Shown: positions 1 through 8,218 of the stretch, piece after piece
Layout: each line of letters opens with the position of its first letter
Numbering within the stretch: the stretch's first letter is position 1
IMG/VR virus record: IMGVR_UViG_3300043411_002265
Span: 1 to 45,106 of that record
Origin: a virus
Strand: one strand, 5' to 3'
DNA length: 45,106 nucleotides
Notes under the pieces: model-generated
The model's input: the letters and a program-made list of their open reading frames with translations, nothing else
Databases searched by the model: none
What the model was told of the DNA's origin: nothing
Translations under genes and position numbers: made by a program

Positions 1-152
1 CACTTCCCTGATATGGCCTTGGAGTCCACGTTCATGGACGCCATGACCAGCAGGGCAGTTTTTGTCAACTCGGTATGTTTACGCCTAGCCATGAACTTTC
101 TCAGGACAAAATCTTCCGGAGAGAACAGGGGCTTTAGCGGAATCCCTTCCAC
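1..152 (-). CDS. Partial unknown protein, continues off the left edge
   Basis: A reading frame is open from the left edge on the minus strand and continues beyond the window. The only reasonable independent start is GTG at 152, with AGAGAGG about 12 bases upstream, which is a long spacing. The visible product contains FSPEDFVLRKFMARRKHTEL and is rich in Lys and Arg; I recognise no family. The same frame stays open upstream to the stop codon of the 201-aa gene, so it may instead be expressed by a -1 frameshift from that gene. Start and function are therefore both uncertain. Confidence 0.5.
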   Translation of the reverse strand, partial: MEGIPLKPLFSPEDFVLRKFMARRKHTELTKTALLVMASMNVDSKAISGK

Positions 153-187
153 ATGGAGTTCAAGCCTCTCTGCAGCCCATGGGTAGT

Positions 188-196
188 CTAAAAAGA
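188..196 (-). other. Possible -1 ribosomal frameshift site at a stop codon
   Basis: The 201-aa gene ends TCT TTT TAG. If the Phe tRNA on TTT slips back one base it re-pairs perfectly with TTT and reading continues TTA GAC TAC CCA into a frame open to the window edge (over 60 codons). The heptamer is not a canonical X XXY YYZ, and I checked no downstream pseudoknot. This is an inference from frame structure only. Confidence 0.3.
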
Positions 197-793
197 CGTT
201 TCGCCCTCGGCTACCGCCATGCGTACCATGAGATCGAACTCGGTGAGACCACGAGACAGGGCTTCGATGACCGCCTCTGGGAGAGTCTTCAGGGCCTCAT
301 ACGCTTTGGCAGGCTCCCCTGGGACCTTACGGGTAGACCTTTTTCCGTCGCTACCGATCACTGTGTACTCCTTGAGAGCGTAGGACATCGTCATGATAAC
401 CTGGTGGTTCTGCAGGGTAAGCATGGAGGAAAACTTCTGCCGGTCGATCGCCAGGTTGATCCTATTGCTTACATCGGTGGAGCGAGTGCGGAAGGTGGCA
501 TACAGCCGGCCTTTGATCACTTCCATCTCCTCGGAGTACCCATCCTTGCTGAACATCAGTGAGTCAAAGATAGTCAGCAGCTTCACCTTGGAGTACAAAG
601 GCGGAGTCTCCTGGGAAGTCTCGGATGCCTCCGCCACCTCCTCAGGTTTCTTGGATTCATCCTTCTCCGCCAGGAAGTCTTTCAGGGCTTCGTTGGTGTC
701 TTTTCCGGACAGAATAGCCATCGCGTCCTCTTCGGTAGCAGGATCTGAACTAAACAGGTCTACTTGGTCTTCTGTTACTGGTTTTTTGGACAT
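188..793 (-). CDS. Unknown 201-aa phage protein downstream of terminase, possible assembly chaperone
   Basis: The start at 793 has a good AGAGGTG ribosome binding site. The first 65 or so residues are acidic and Ser/Glu-rich, probably disordered. They are followed by a folded region (about residues 66-195) with a basic stretch around RSTDVSNRINLAIDRQKF and a helical C-terminus (LPEAVIEALSRGLTEFDLMV). It follows the terminase gene by 9 bases, so the two are probably co-transcribed. The order of a small helical-ended protein with a slippery stop followed by an open -1 frame resembles phage tail-assembly chaperone pairs, but no sequence match supports that name. The function is unassigned. Confidence 0.8.
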   Translation of the reverse strand: MSKKPVTEDQVDLFSSDPATEEDAMAILSGKDTNEALKDFLAEKDESKKPEEVAEASETSQETPPLYSKVKLLTIFDSLMFSKDGYSEEMEVIKGRLYATFRTRSTDVSNRINLAIDRQKFSSMLTLQNHQVIMTMSYALKEYTVIGSDGKRSTRKVPGEPAKAYEALKTLPEAVIEALSRGLTEFDLMVRMAVAEGETSF

Positions 794-802
794 GTGTCAC
801 CT

Positions 803-2380
803 CTATTGTAGGAATTCGTAGTCACCGGTCATGAACTGGTATGCTATGTTAGCAAAAACAGCGGAGTGAAGCCAGTCATCCGGTTCATCCGGGTGGTGGC
901 GGAACACCCTGCTCCCCGCAAAGGTCTCTTCCTCGAACACGTTCAAAGCGTCTTTCCAATGAGGCTCGTGGAGATCCCAGCAAGGAGTTTCAAACCTGTC
1001 CCGTCCCATACGTATCTTCATCAATACGTTGTCGATGGCCTGAGTGCGGTCGGCAGCCAGGAATAATCCTTGTTTATCCCACCGTAGCTTTATCTTGGCC
1101 ATGACGTAGTTTATAAGGATAACCTTGTCGAACCCAAGTTCTTTTTGCAGTAGTTGCCCCTGAAGCACCCCAACCCCCCTGTCAGCCCCTATCATCTGGC
1201 ATCTCCACTCCCGGAACAGTTGTACGGCCCTCTCCACCTGGGCAAGGATATGGATACCTTGCATCTTCTCGGAGTACAAGTTGTAGAGCTTACCTTGGTG
1301 GTCTACCCCTATCACCGTCATCACCGTAAAGGACTTCGTGGATCCTGTCACAGACCAGTCGATGCCCAGGATGCGATGGGTGAACTGCCCCGTCTGCGGG
1401 TGCTTGTAGGCGTAACTCTTCCACTCCTGGTTGCAACACGACAACGCCTCCCGGACGGAGATAGCCTTGCCGGCCAAGTCTGTAGCCAGCCCAAAAGCTT
1501 CGTTGGCGAGCTTGGCAGGGGAATATAGTCCTCCATTCAACGCCTGGTCTACCTTCTCCCGTATCCGCAACCATTTGTTCTGCCGGGTATTGGAGGTCAT
1601 GATGAACTGGGGGAGGTGGAAACCGATCTTGTTCTTGATATCGGTGGCGGCGATCCATCTACCCTCCGCCATGTTGATAGGCTTCAGACACCTGTCGCAG
1701 ACGGGGCCGATGTCCTTGCTGCAGATAATCATGCAGGTATCGTAGTTATCCGGGATAACGTGGTGTCCACAATGTGTACACTTGCACACCCACTCCATCC
1801 GGTTGGTAGTCATCCACGCCTGCTCCAGCGTGTTGGCGGTGGACTTAGATGTACCTGAGAGAACCTTGAATCCAAACTCCGAAGCGGAGAGAATCTCGTA
1901 GATAGGAACCAGCGCGTCCCATGAAACGTCCTGCACCTCGTCCACCAGCAACTGGTCCGCCATGATTCCCCGGATACGGTCAGCGTCGTGTTCGTTCTCT
2001 GCATAGGAGAGATAGATCTTCGATCCGTTGTTGAAGCTCTTCTCAAACACGTTACGAGTTGTGTTTGTATTGGTGAAGTGTTTCTTTACGAGTGGGGATC
2101 GGATCAGAGGGTCAACGTACATTCCACTGAATCGCTTCGTTTGAATCTGCAGGGGTGCTATGTACAAGGAGTTGAAGTGGCTTCGCAGGATGGACTTTGT
2201 TACCAGTCTTCCTCCCTGTGACACGGATTTTCCTACCTGTCTTCCGGCCTTGAGAACCATGAACTCAGGGTCGAGATCATACACCAACTCGAAGGGGAGG
2301 TAGTTGTCGAACGACAGCTTCGCCCCCTTCAAATCAAGTAGGGCAGTGGCAAGTCTGGAGGGTCTGGCGTTTACTTTCAT
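803..2380 (-). CDS. terL: Phage terminase large subunit (DNA packaging ATPase/nuclease)
   Basis: This is the motor that translocates genomic DNA into the procapsid through the portal and cuts it to length. The N-terminal ATPase domain shows a Walker A motif KAGRQVGKS (about residues 44-52) and a Walker B LLVDEVQD (144-151). The nuclease domain begins near residue 338 with GIDWSVTGS, the first acidic residue being D341, and a later GADRGVG supplies another. Between the two domains lies a Cys cluster (C199, C201, C204, C216, C220, C228, C231) that looks like a zinc-binding insertion. The 525 residues are a normal length for the family. The gene is divergent from the ubiquitin-like cassette. No strong ribosome binding site precedes the ATG at 2380. 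Confidence 0.9.
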   Translation of the reverse strand: MKVNARPSRLATALLDLKGAKLSFDNYLPFELVYDLDPEFMVLKAGRQVGKSVSQGGRLVTKSILRSHFNSLYIAPLQIQTKRFSGMYVDPLIRSPLVKKHFTNTNTTRNVFEKSFNNGSKIYLSYAENEHDADRIRGIMADQLLVDEVQDVSWDALVPIYEILSASEFGFKVLSGTSKSTANTLEQAWMTTNRMEWVCKCTHCGHHVIPDNYDTCMIICSKDIGPVCDRCLKPINMAEGRWIAATDIKNKIGFHLPQFIMTSNTRQNKWLRIREKVDQALNGGLYSPAKLANEAFGLATDLAGKAISVREALSCCNQEWKSYAYKHPQTGQFTHRILGIDWSVTGSTKSFTVMTVIGVDHQGKLYNLYSEKMQGIHILAQVERAVQLFREWRCQMIGADRGVGVLQGQLLQKELGFDKVILINYVMAKIKLRWDKQGLFLAADRTQAIDNVLMKIRMGRDRFETPCWDLHEPHWKDALNVFEEETFAGSRVFRHHPDEPDDWLHSAVFANIAYQFMTGDYEFLQ

Positions 2381-2489
2381 GCAAGTATCTGTACAGTCAA
2401 TATATTCCTATTTTACGGTATAAACAAAATGGGAGCCAGCGATGCTCCTAAAACACATGTGTTCAACGCCAAAAAAGAGGAACCTCAAA
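2381..2489. promoter_or_regulatory. Divergent promoter region between terminase and the ubiquitin-like gene
   Basis: This 109-base gap separates two divergent genes. On the plus strand it has CGGTATAAAC at about 2416-2425, an extended -10-like element. It is followed by a hairpin (GGGAGC...GCTCCT, about 2430-2449) in the presumed leader. The ribosome binding site AAGAGG at 2475-2480 precedes the small gene. An AT-rich stretch (ATATATTC) near 2398-2407 could serve the terminase in the other direction. No -35 element was identified with confidence. Confidence 0.45.
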
Positions 2490-2696
2490 ATGGCAAACCG
2501 CATCGAAGCTACAGAAATCAATGTCCCTGGCCGTAACACTTTCCGCGTACCTGGTGCGCTGAGTGTGGATGACGCCGTTGCTGCCTTCGGCGATGACCTC
2601 GGTCTTCGTGGAATGACTGGCTCTGTGGTTGACCCCACAGGCGACTCTACTACCCGCGTGCTGAATTTTGCACACAAGGTTGGTAACAAGGGCTAA
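2490..2696 (+). CDS. Ubiquitin-like protein resembling PRTRC system protein C
   Basis: Small 68-aa protein with a good AAGAGG site nine bases before the ATG. The predicted pattern is beta-grasp-like: strand (RNTFRVPG), helix (SVDDAVAAFGDD), then strands ending in RVLNFAHKVGNKG. The C-terminal GNKG ending closely resembles the GTKG ending I recall for PRTRC system protein C. A terminal Gly is what ubiquitin-like proteins need for E1 adenylation and conjugation, and no processing would be required because the Gly is already the last residue. It heads a cassette with E2-like, JAMM and E1-like genes, which strongly supports the role of modifier. A terminator follows directly, so this gene may be expressed far above the rest. 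The ubiquitin-like fold is inferred, not computed. Confidence 0.7.
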   Translation: MANRIEATEINVPGRNTFRVPGALSVDDAVAAFGDDLGLRGMTGSVVDPTGDSTTRVLNFAHKVGNKG

Positions 2697-2717
2697 ACCT
2701 GGCGTAACGCCGGGCTT

Positions 2718-2746
2718 GGGGGAGGGGCTTGCTCCTCCCTTTTTTT
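2718..2746 (+). terminator. Intrinsic terminator after the ubiquitin-like gene
   Basis: A GGGAGG/CCTCCC stem (2720-2725 with 2734-2739) is followed by seven T residues. It lies between the modifier gene and the 774-aa gene. Partial readthrough would give excess modifier over the enzymes. Confidence 0.8.
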
Positions 2747-2768
2747 GTTTATATACCGGAGACGTACC

Positions 2769-5093
2769 ATGGAAGCACCAGAAAAATCACTGTTAGACCG
2801 TTGGATGACTACCAAGTTTATTCCGCTGGTAGATCGCCACTCAATATTATCCGAGGGAGAGAGCATAGTAGACAGCCCTGTTCTCACCTACAGCAGTACC
2901 CTGCTGGAGTTGCTCTCCAGCATCGACCCAACCTACTTCCAACCCGCCCCCAACCATGACAACGAGGTTCTGTGGAACACCTTGAGAGCGGTGTTTGATA
3001 TGGACGGGTATGAGGACGGAGCAAGGCCATCTGAGGAGGAGTTCCTCCAGCTCTTCGAGAGAATTAAACAACACCGAGAGGTCCCCAAGATCGATTTCTA
3101 CTCCTTGTCCATGCTGATTGTACAGGAGCTTTCCAATAACGAGATCATGGAAATTCTATGGTCCCTGAGTATCTACGTGTACAGCACCAAGTCTCTTTTG
3201 ACAGGCTGCCGTTTTACGGATAACCAGCTGCAGGGTAACCCCTTGGGAGATTTGAGCTCCGCTATCACAAAATCAGGGGTACGCTCCGTCTCTGACACGA
3301 GAAAATCGAAGTACCTGTCATGGATGACCTCCGACACAGTTACGTACCCGGAGCTAACCGAACAAAGGGTGGAGGCCATCCAGGGCACAATCCAGTCCGT
3401 CGTTACTCATATCCTGGAAAGCATGGAGGATCTTGATGGGTACCTCCTCACCATGAACAAGATACTCTGCATACGGCTTCTTCTCAAGTACACCGCCTTC
3501 CTGTCCAGCTTCCGGGCTTTCAGAACGGAAGAGCTGGCAGCAAACAACGCGCTCCAGGTAGTGAAAAGCTACCATACCGGTCTTGTCGCATCGGGCGTAA
3601 GTAATAGTTTGTATGCCATGTCAGAGTCAGATGGGGGACTAGGACGCACCATCACGACGGCCCTGGCCCACAAGAGAATGCAGGGAAAGTCCATGTCCCC
3701 GGGTATGCTGAGAAACCTGGTTTTTCATCGAAGCTACACCTTCCCCGCTCTGTCCTCCTCCTACAGGCAGGAGCAGTGCTGCCTGAACACTTTGATCCTT
3801 GCGAGGTGGTACGGACTCCTGGAGAGGTCCTCCGAGGGTTCTCTGGAAGAGCTGTGCTTTGGTAGGAGTTCCTATGCACCGAGGCAGCACTTGTCGAACA
3901 GCTCTTCTGTAGCCATGTACGCCGCTGTTGGGGGGGTGATGGTACCCTGGGTAGAGCAGCAGGCGGAAGACCCTATGGAGATGGCGGATAAGGTGGACCT
4001 TGGTGGGGTTGTCCTGGTGTCTGACACTGACAAGACCAAAGTGTTAAACCGGGTTCTGAAAAGGATAGTCAGTGCGTCTCCTCTGGTGAGGGCAGAGGTG
4101 GAACACAGGGAAGTAACCTCAGGGGTACTGGACGCTGTTTTCCAGGAGTACATGGACACCGTGTTCACGGGGGGTGTCCCCTGGGAGAGCCTGGATGGAG
4201 CTCAGGCGGTGTACTTGCAGTATGTCTCCAGGTATTCCCACGGGGATGCCTCTCCTACTGATATAGATGCGGATGTACTGACTGATATGAGAAGAAGCGG
4301 GCTCTCCGCACTACGCCTGGAACAATACGCCTACGGAGAGATACCCCCCGCAGGGAGGGCCCCCGTGCCTGACCGGGGTGACCTCCTTCAGTTTGACTCC
4401 CGCTTTGGGGAGTACATTGGGAGCTCCCTATCCAGGTACCTGGGATTTCGTATGTCAGAACCGACGGTAGCTGCCATGAGACAAAAGATACGTAATACAC
4501 AAGATAGCAACCTCTCCAGACACACCTTGTTCTTGGGGGAGATGATCTCCTTCATACGGGACTGGCAGGAGCTCATGAGATGGAAGCACGTACATATCAT
4601 CAGAATGTCTGTGTCTACCTTTGTGGCAACCGTCGAGTTGGACAATACCAACACCCCGTACCCGGTGTTGACAAAAGGGTTTTCTTCTATAGGGAGGGCA
4701 GTCTATTGGGATGACCCATCTCATTCCGAAACTATGGATGAACTGATAGGGCATGTATCGTCTCCGGCTTCCGTGAGAACCGGGGTAGCCGACCCTACCT
4801 TGGACAGCCCACTGCTACCAGAAATGGGCTTGCAGTACTCCGTGATGGAAGGTCTGCTCCCGAAGGGACTGGGGGACTCCCCTTCTGGAATACCGGAAGG
4901 GCCTATCGTTACGAGGGCGCTGGGAAACCTACAGTTGTCCTACCCGAAGAAGGGGGAGGAGGAGACAGATGGGACGTTCGATCCGAGGTTCCTGTTTCAC
5001 CCCTCCCTGGCTATCACTGCGTACCGAAAGATGTCAGAAGCCGTGGACGTCGCACACAAGGTGTACACAACCGTTGAGAAAATGAGGTGCTGA
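2769..5093 (+). CDS. Large unknown protein of the ubiquitin-like cassette (774 aa)
   Basis: The ATG at 2769 is chosen because CCGGAG lies seven bases upstream; a longer frame begins at 2745 inside the terminator. The product is soluble, without a signal peptide or clear membrane segment, and looks largely helical through residue 400 (for example LEELCFGRSSYAPRQHL). The C-terminal half is mixed. I recognise no catalytic motif. By position it sits where PRTRC clusters, as I recall them, carry protein F, but it is about twice that length and no similarity could be shown. Candidate roles are substrate adaptor, E3-like factor or scaffold for the E2-like protein. The function is unassigned. Confidence 0.85.
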   Translation: MEAPEKSLLDRWMTTKFIPLVDRHSILSEGESIVDSPVLTYSSTLLELLSSIDPTYFQPAPNHDNEVLWNTLRAVFDMDGYEDGARPSEEEFLQLFERIKQHREVPKIDFYSLSMLIVQELSNNEIMEILWSLSIYVYSTKSLLTGCRFTDNQLQGNPLGDLSSAITKSGVRSVSDTRKSKYLSWMTSDTVTYPELTEQRVEAIQGTIQSVVTHILESMEDLDGYLLTMNKILCIRLLLKYTAFLSSFRAFRTEELAANNALQVVKSYHTGLVASGVSNSLYAMSESDGGLGRTITTALAHKRMQGKSMSPGMLRNLVFHRSYTFPALSSSYRQEQCCLNTLILARWYGLLERSSEGSLEELCFGRSSYAPRQHLSNSSSVAMYAAVGGVMVPWVEQQAEDPMEMADKVDLGGVVLVSDTDKTKVLNRVLKRIVSASPLVRAEVEHREVTSGVLDAVFQEYMDTVFTGGVPWESLDGAQAVYLQYVSRYSHGDASPTDIDADVLTDMRRSGLSALRLEQYAYGEIPPAGRAPVPDRGDLLQFDSRFGEYIGSSLSRYLGFRMSEPTVAAMRQKIRNTQDSNLSRHTLFLGEMISFIRDWQELMRWKHVHIIRMSVSTFVATVELDNTNTPYPVLTKGFSSIGRAVYWDDPSHSETMDELIGHVSSPASVRTGVADPTLDSPLLPEMGLQYSVMEGLLPKGLGDSPSGIPEGPIVTRALGNLQLSYPKKGEEETDGTFDPRFLFHPSLAITAYRKMSEAVDVAHKVYTTVEKMRC

Positions 5094-5095
5094 AA

Positions 5096-5455
5096 ATGAG
5101 TGTCCTGGTATTTGGGGTACCTCCCCAGGAACTTCCGGAGGTAGTAGAGGAGGATACGGTTGACGACCCTATTCCTCCCGGGTCCTTGCAGGCTTATAAG
5201 GATTCTGTGAGGGCCATACTGGACCTGGAGAACGCCTACACGAAGGCGGTGTTCTCCAAGGCGCCAGCCGGGGAGCTGGAAGACCTGGAGCAGCAAAGAC
5301 TGCGTTTGACCTACCTGGAATCCAGGCAGGGAGAGAGCGTTATGAAGGGAGTGAGGAAGATGAGCATGTCAGACGCCCCGGACCTGGAGGTAATCCTGCG
5401 GGAGTTCGTGGCGTCACAGAGTCTAAAAACACAGAAGGTGAGGAGATTTATATGA
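5096..5455 (+). CDS. Small acidic unknown protein of the ubiquitin-like cassette (119 aa)
   Basis: The start ATG at 5096 is preferred over the in-frame GTG at 5087 because GAGG, eight bases upstream inside the end of the previous gene, is correctly spaced for it. The N-terminus is acidic (PEVVEEDTVDDP). A long helical middle follows (YKDSVRAILDLENAYTKAVF, then a Glu/Leu/Arg-rich helix) that could form a coiled coil, and the C-terminus is basic (LKTQKVRRFI). It overlaps the E2-like gene by ATGA, which implies translational coupling and suggests a complex with that protein. No family is recognised. Confidence 0.8.
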   Translation: MSVLVFGVPPQELPEVVEEDTVDDPIPPGSLQAYKDSVRAILDLENAYTKAVFSKAPAGELEDLEQQRLRLTYLESRQGESVMKGVRKMSMSDAPDLEVILREFVASQSLKTQKVRRFI

Positions 5456-6654
5456 GTAGAGAAGAGGCCCTGTCCTCGGTGATTTATCTGGATGGCACGG
5501 TTCGGTGTACTACCCCATCAGGTAGCTCGAAACTGGTGTCACTCGAGTCCTACCGTAACATGTTGAGGGCGTCCAGGATTGTAGACGACGCCGTACAGAC
5601 GACCGCAGAGGAGGTGAGCTCTGTTTACGACCTTTCTCCACCCAGGAACCTTATCTCGATTGAGATAGTCACTGAAAAATCCACAAAAACCCGCAAGCTG
5701 CGGGTAATGTGTTTGTACCCAGAGGCCACAAACAAGATCCTGTTCGAGGGGAAGAAGGGGTCTGGGGTGCATCAGTCCTTCAACGTCAGGTACCCCAGGA
5801 TTCTTCTGTGCCATACCCTGCTGGAAGACAAAACTTCCCCGGGTACCTGGATCTGGGAGAACACAAAGTACTACACCGCGGTAAACCCTGACCCATCCTG
5901 GTACTTGGGAAAGCCGGGTATATTTACCGGGGATGGGCTGGACTCCACCAACCTTATGAGGCTTCCGTTCAACAATGCGTACAACGATGGAAACCTCTGT
6001 TATGGGTCCGTGTCCTTCAGCAGGTCGTTAAAAGCAGAGACTTTGAGCCAACTGGACTGGATGTACAACTTGCTGTCGGAGTCCGTGTATAACACAGACC
6101 TGGATTACGGAGGCTGTGTTGCAGACCTGGACACCTGCGTGTCGAAGTACCCGGAGTTGGCCCATCACAAGTCTCGGCTATACAAGCTCGGGTCGGCCTG
6201 GTGGTACGGGCTACTGGAGATGTTCGAGACATTTCCATACGACTTGCTGACAAGGATAGATCTCCATAAAGTACCCGATAACGTGTCCCGGAACGGGGTG
6301 CCAAAACGGGACGTCACCATGAGCACATCCAGCCTTACCACCCTCAGTGCGATAAAGTTCTTGAAGGAGGAGAAGGTGACCGATGGGCTTTCCACCAAGG
6401 AGATGGAACTGCTGTTGAGCCTGGTCGATGAGGGCATCCGTAAGCACGCGGAGGAGAAGGCGTACTACCAAATCATGGAGGAGAGGAAACGAGAAGCCCG
6501 GGAGGCTCAGAGTGGGCCCTTCTCCAGGCACACGCACAGTGGCTCCTCGCAACTGGACTGTCTTAGAACCATGGTGCCTACCCCGACCGTTCAACACCTG
6601 ATAGATATAGGCGTGGTTACGCCCAGGTGGGAACACCACGGGGTAGCCCCCTAG
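5452..6654 (+). CDS. E2-like conjugating protein resembling PRTRC system protein B
   Basis: The 400-aa product contains LPFNNAYNDGNLCYGSV at residues 171-187. This matches the signature I recall for PRTRC protein B (N-x-Y-x-x-G-x-x-C-x-G), where the Cys is the proposed E2 active site; here it is C183. An upstream VRYPRILLC strand (112-120) fits the E2 core strand before the active-site region. The N-terminal 100 residues and the C-terminal Lys/Glu-rich helix (about 300-365) are additional. The expected reaction is to accept the activated ubiquitin-like protein as a thioester and pass it to a target amine. Its ATG overlaps the upstream stop. A terminator follows at 6699-6727. The E2 assignment rests on one motif plus context. 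Confidence 0.65.
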   Translation: MSREEALSSVIYLDGTVRCTTPSGSSKLVSLESYRNMLRASRIVDDAVQTTAEEVSSVYDLSPPRNLISIEIVTEKSTKTRKLRVMCLYPEATNKILFEGKKGSGVHQSFNVRYPRILLCHTLLEDKTSPGTWIWENTKYYTAVNPDPSWYLGKPGIFTGDGLDSTNLMRLPFNNAYNDGNLCYGSVSFSRSLKAETLSQLDWMYNLLSESVYNTDLDYGGCVADLDTCVSKYPELAHHKSRLYKLGSAWWYGLLEMFETFPYDLLTRIDLHKVPDNVSRNGVPKRDVTMSTSSLTTLSAIKFLKEEKVTDGLSTKEMELLLSLVDEGIRKHAEEKAYYQIMEERKREAREAQSGPFSRHTHSGSSQLDCLRTMVPTPTVQHLIDIGVVTPRWEHHGVAP

Positions 6655-6680
6655 CAATAAAGCGAAAACCAGCGAAAAAA

Positions 6681-6690
6681 CTGGTATAAC
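6681..6690 (+). promoter_or_regulatory. Possible promoter element CTGGTATAAC
   Basis: An extended -10-like TGGTATAA lies in the gap before the JAMM gene. It sits just ahead of the terminator hairpin, so a transcript begun here would start with that hairpin. It may be a leader attenuator or a chance match. Confidence 0.3.
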
Positions 6691-6698
6691 ACCTTTGT

Positions 6699-6727
6699 AG
6701 GGCGGCATTCAGTCGCCCTGTTTTTTT
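6699..6727 (+). terminator. Intrinsic terminator between E2-like and JAMM genes
   Basis: An AGGGCG/CGCCCT stem (6699-6704 with 6714-6719) is followed by G and seven T residues. The ribosome binding site AAGAGG of the next gene starts one base after the T run, so readthrough or a leader function must feed the JAMM and E1 genes. Confidence 0.8.
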
Positions 6728-6740
6728 AAGAGGAAAAACA

Positions 6741-8165
6741 ATGGACATCTTGTTACCCGGCCTTCGTGCCAGCGTTACCCATCTCGAATACGCCTCTGGC
6801 GTAGGATCAGAATACCAGGAGCTGTTTATCACTACCGTGGAAGGTAAGGTGCTAAAACGGATATCCCTCCCGCACAACCGAAAGATGATACTCCCCGTAG
6901 ACAAGGTGCCTGTTGCCAAGAAGGATAACCTGCCTGAGGTAGTGGCGGACTTCGCAGGGTTCTTCCCGGGAGGACGGAAAATCCCGGTGAAATACCTGGA
7001 TCAGATCATTCAGTTCTTCAAGGCGTTCATGAAGATGAACCCAGGGGCTGCCAGTCAATACGCGGTTCAGCACAGCTACGAGGCGATGGCGCATATCGTC
7101 TGGAGCCCTGACACAGGGTACCGGGTAGCTATCCCGACCCAGATCGTATCCGGAGCGCATGTCTCCTATGAGTGGGACCACTTGGCTCCTAACGAAGTTG
7201 TCCTGGTTGATATCCACTCCCACAACTCCATGGGTGCGTTCTTCAGCGGAACAGACAATGGAGATGACAACAACAAGCTACAGTTCTCTGGAGTGATTGG
7301 ACAGTTGGACAAGCCTGTGCCCGCTACCAAGTGGCGGTTTAACGATACCAAAAACAAGTATGAGGATATCCAGATCAGCGATATCTTCGAAGCTGAGCCA
7401 TTTGAGGTTCCCAAGGAGTGGATGGACCGGGTATCAATCCGCACCTATCAGATCCCTTCTGTACCTTCGTACGGGCAAGCCGGTCAGCGCGGGGGGTACT
7501 ACCATAACCCTCGGCAGCGGAACGACAGAGGGCAGTTCAAGAAGAAAAGCGGAGTGTCCTCCATCTTTGCTCGCAAGGTCGGAGACCCGCTCCCGGAGAA
7601 GGCCCTGAGTCTGGAGGACCTGGAGCTTGACCTCGGAGCCTGGGGGGATTGGCCGGGTGCACCGGCAGAGTCCTCTGCTCCAGTAGAGCCGAAGTGGATA
7701 GGAGAGGATGACATCATCAGGTCGGACTTCACCGTGGTGCGCATGCCCTATTTCAAGGGGGTGGAGGAGTTGGAGAGTCGGTTCATCAACACCATGGATA
7801 TGGCGTACAGCCCAACAGGGGCGGTGGGTATCGACGTGCTTGACTCCCAGTACGACGCCTGGCTGGAGATCTTCGGTATAGACCTGAACACAAAGCCTGG
7901 CGATGTGTGGATAGACATGGCCTACGCAGTTCCGGCATACGCCATGGAAGGAACCCATGGGGACTTCATGGCCTGCCTGAACCCCGAAGACAACTACATC
8001 AGCATGCTGGAGCGGGTACACGTTCCTGTTCTGGTTACCACCGCCGAGAAAAACAGGCTGGAGTCCCTGGAAGGGGCGATGCTGAAACCTGTAACCACCA
8101 CGGCAGGGGTAGTAATGGAGCCCGTAAAGGATTCGCCTGAACCGGCGCTCCTTCCTGCTCCTTGA
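6741..8165 (+). CDS. JAMM/JAB (MPN+) metalloprotease resembling PRTRC system protein A
   Basis: The motif HSHNSMGAFFSGTD (residues 159-172) is a complete JAMM signature, H-x-H-x7-S-x2-D. H159, H161 and D172 are the predicted zinc ligands and E114 in SYEAMAHIVW is the likely general acid/base. JAMM enzymes cleave isopeptide bonds or trim ubiquitin-like proteins, so this is the predicted deconjugase of the cassette. The domain covers about residues 85-235. A low-complexity linker rich in Gly, Arg, Asn and Lys (about 245-275) follows. Then comes an acidic C-terminal region of about 195 residues with no recognised fold. AAGAGG lies seven bases before the ATG. It lacks the NlpC/P60 domain of lambda-type tail-tip proteins, which argues against a tail role. 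Confidence 0.85.
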   Translation: MDILLPGLRASVTHLEYASGVGSEYQELFITTVEGKVLKRISLPHNRKMILPVDKVPVAKKDNLPEVVADFAGFFPGGRKIPVKYLDQIIQFFKAFMKMNPGAASQYAVQHSYEAMAHIVWSPDTGYRVAIPTQIVSGAHVSYEWDHLAPNEVVLVDIHSHNSMGAFFSGTDNGDDNNKLQFSGVIGQLDKPVPATKWRFNDTKNKYEDIQISDIFEAEPFEVPKEWMDRVSIRTYQIPSVPSYGQAGQRGGYYHNPRQRNDRGQFKKKSGVSSIFARKVGDPLPEKALSLEDLELDLGAWGDWPGAPAESSAPVEPKWIGEDDIIRSDFTVVRMPYFKGVEELESRFINTMDMAYSPTGAVGIDVLDSQYDAWLEIFGIDLNTKPGDVWIDMAYAVPAYAMEGTHGDFMACLNPEDNYISMLERVHVPVLVTTAEKNRLESLEGAMLKPVTTTAGVVMEPVKDSPEPALLPAP

Positions 8166-8172
8166 CAACACG

Positions 8173-8192
8173 CCGGCTCTTACGGGAGCCGG
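8173..8192 (+). other. Hairpin in the JAMM-E1 gap
   Basis: A perfect seven-pair stem CCGGCTC/GAGCCGG with a six-base loop lies between the JAMM stop and the E1 ribosome binding site. The tail is T-rich but interrupted (CATTTCTTTT), so it is at best a weak terminator; mRNA processing or stabilisation is equally possible. Confidence 0.4.
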
Positions 8193-8218
8193 AACTCATT
8201 TCTTTTAGGAGATTCTCA

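Noticed and set aside
6741-8165. Lambda-type tail-tip JAB protein (gpK-like)
   Set aside because: No NlpC/P60 domain or tail-tip partners are adjacent; instead it sits with E1- and E2-like genes.
7434-8171. Long minus-strand frame opposite the JAMM gene
   Set aside because: It has no ribosome site or domain and is a shadow of a well-supported plus-strand gene.
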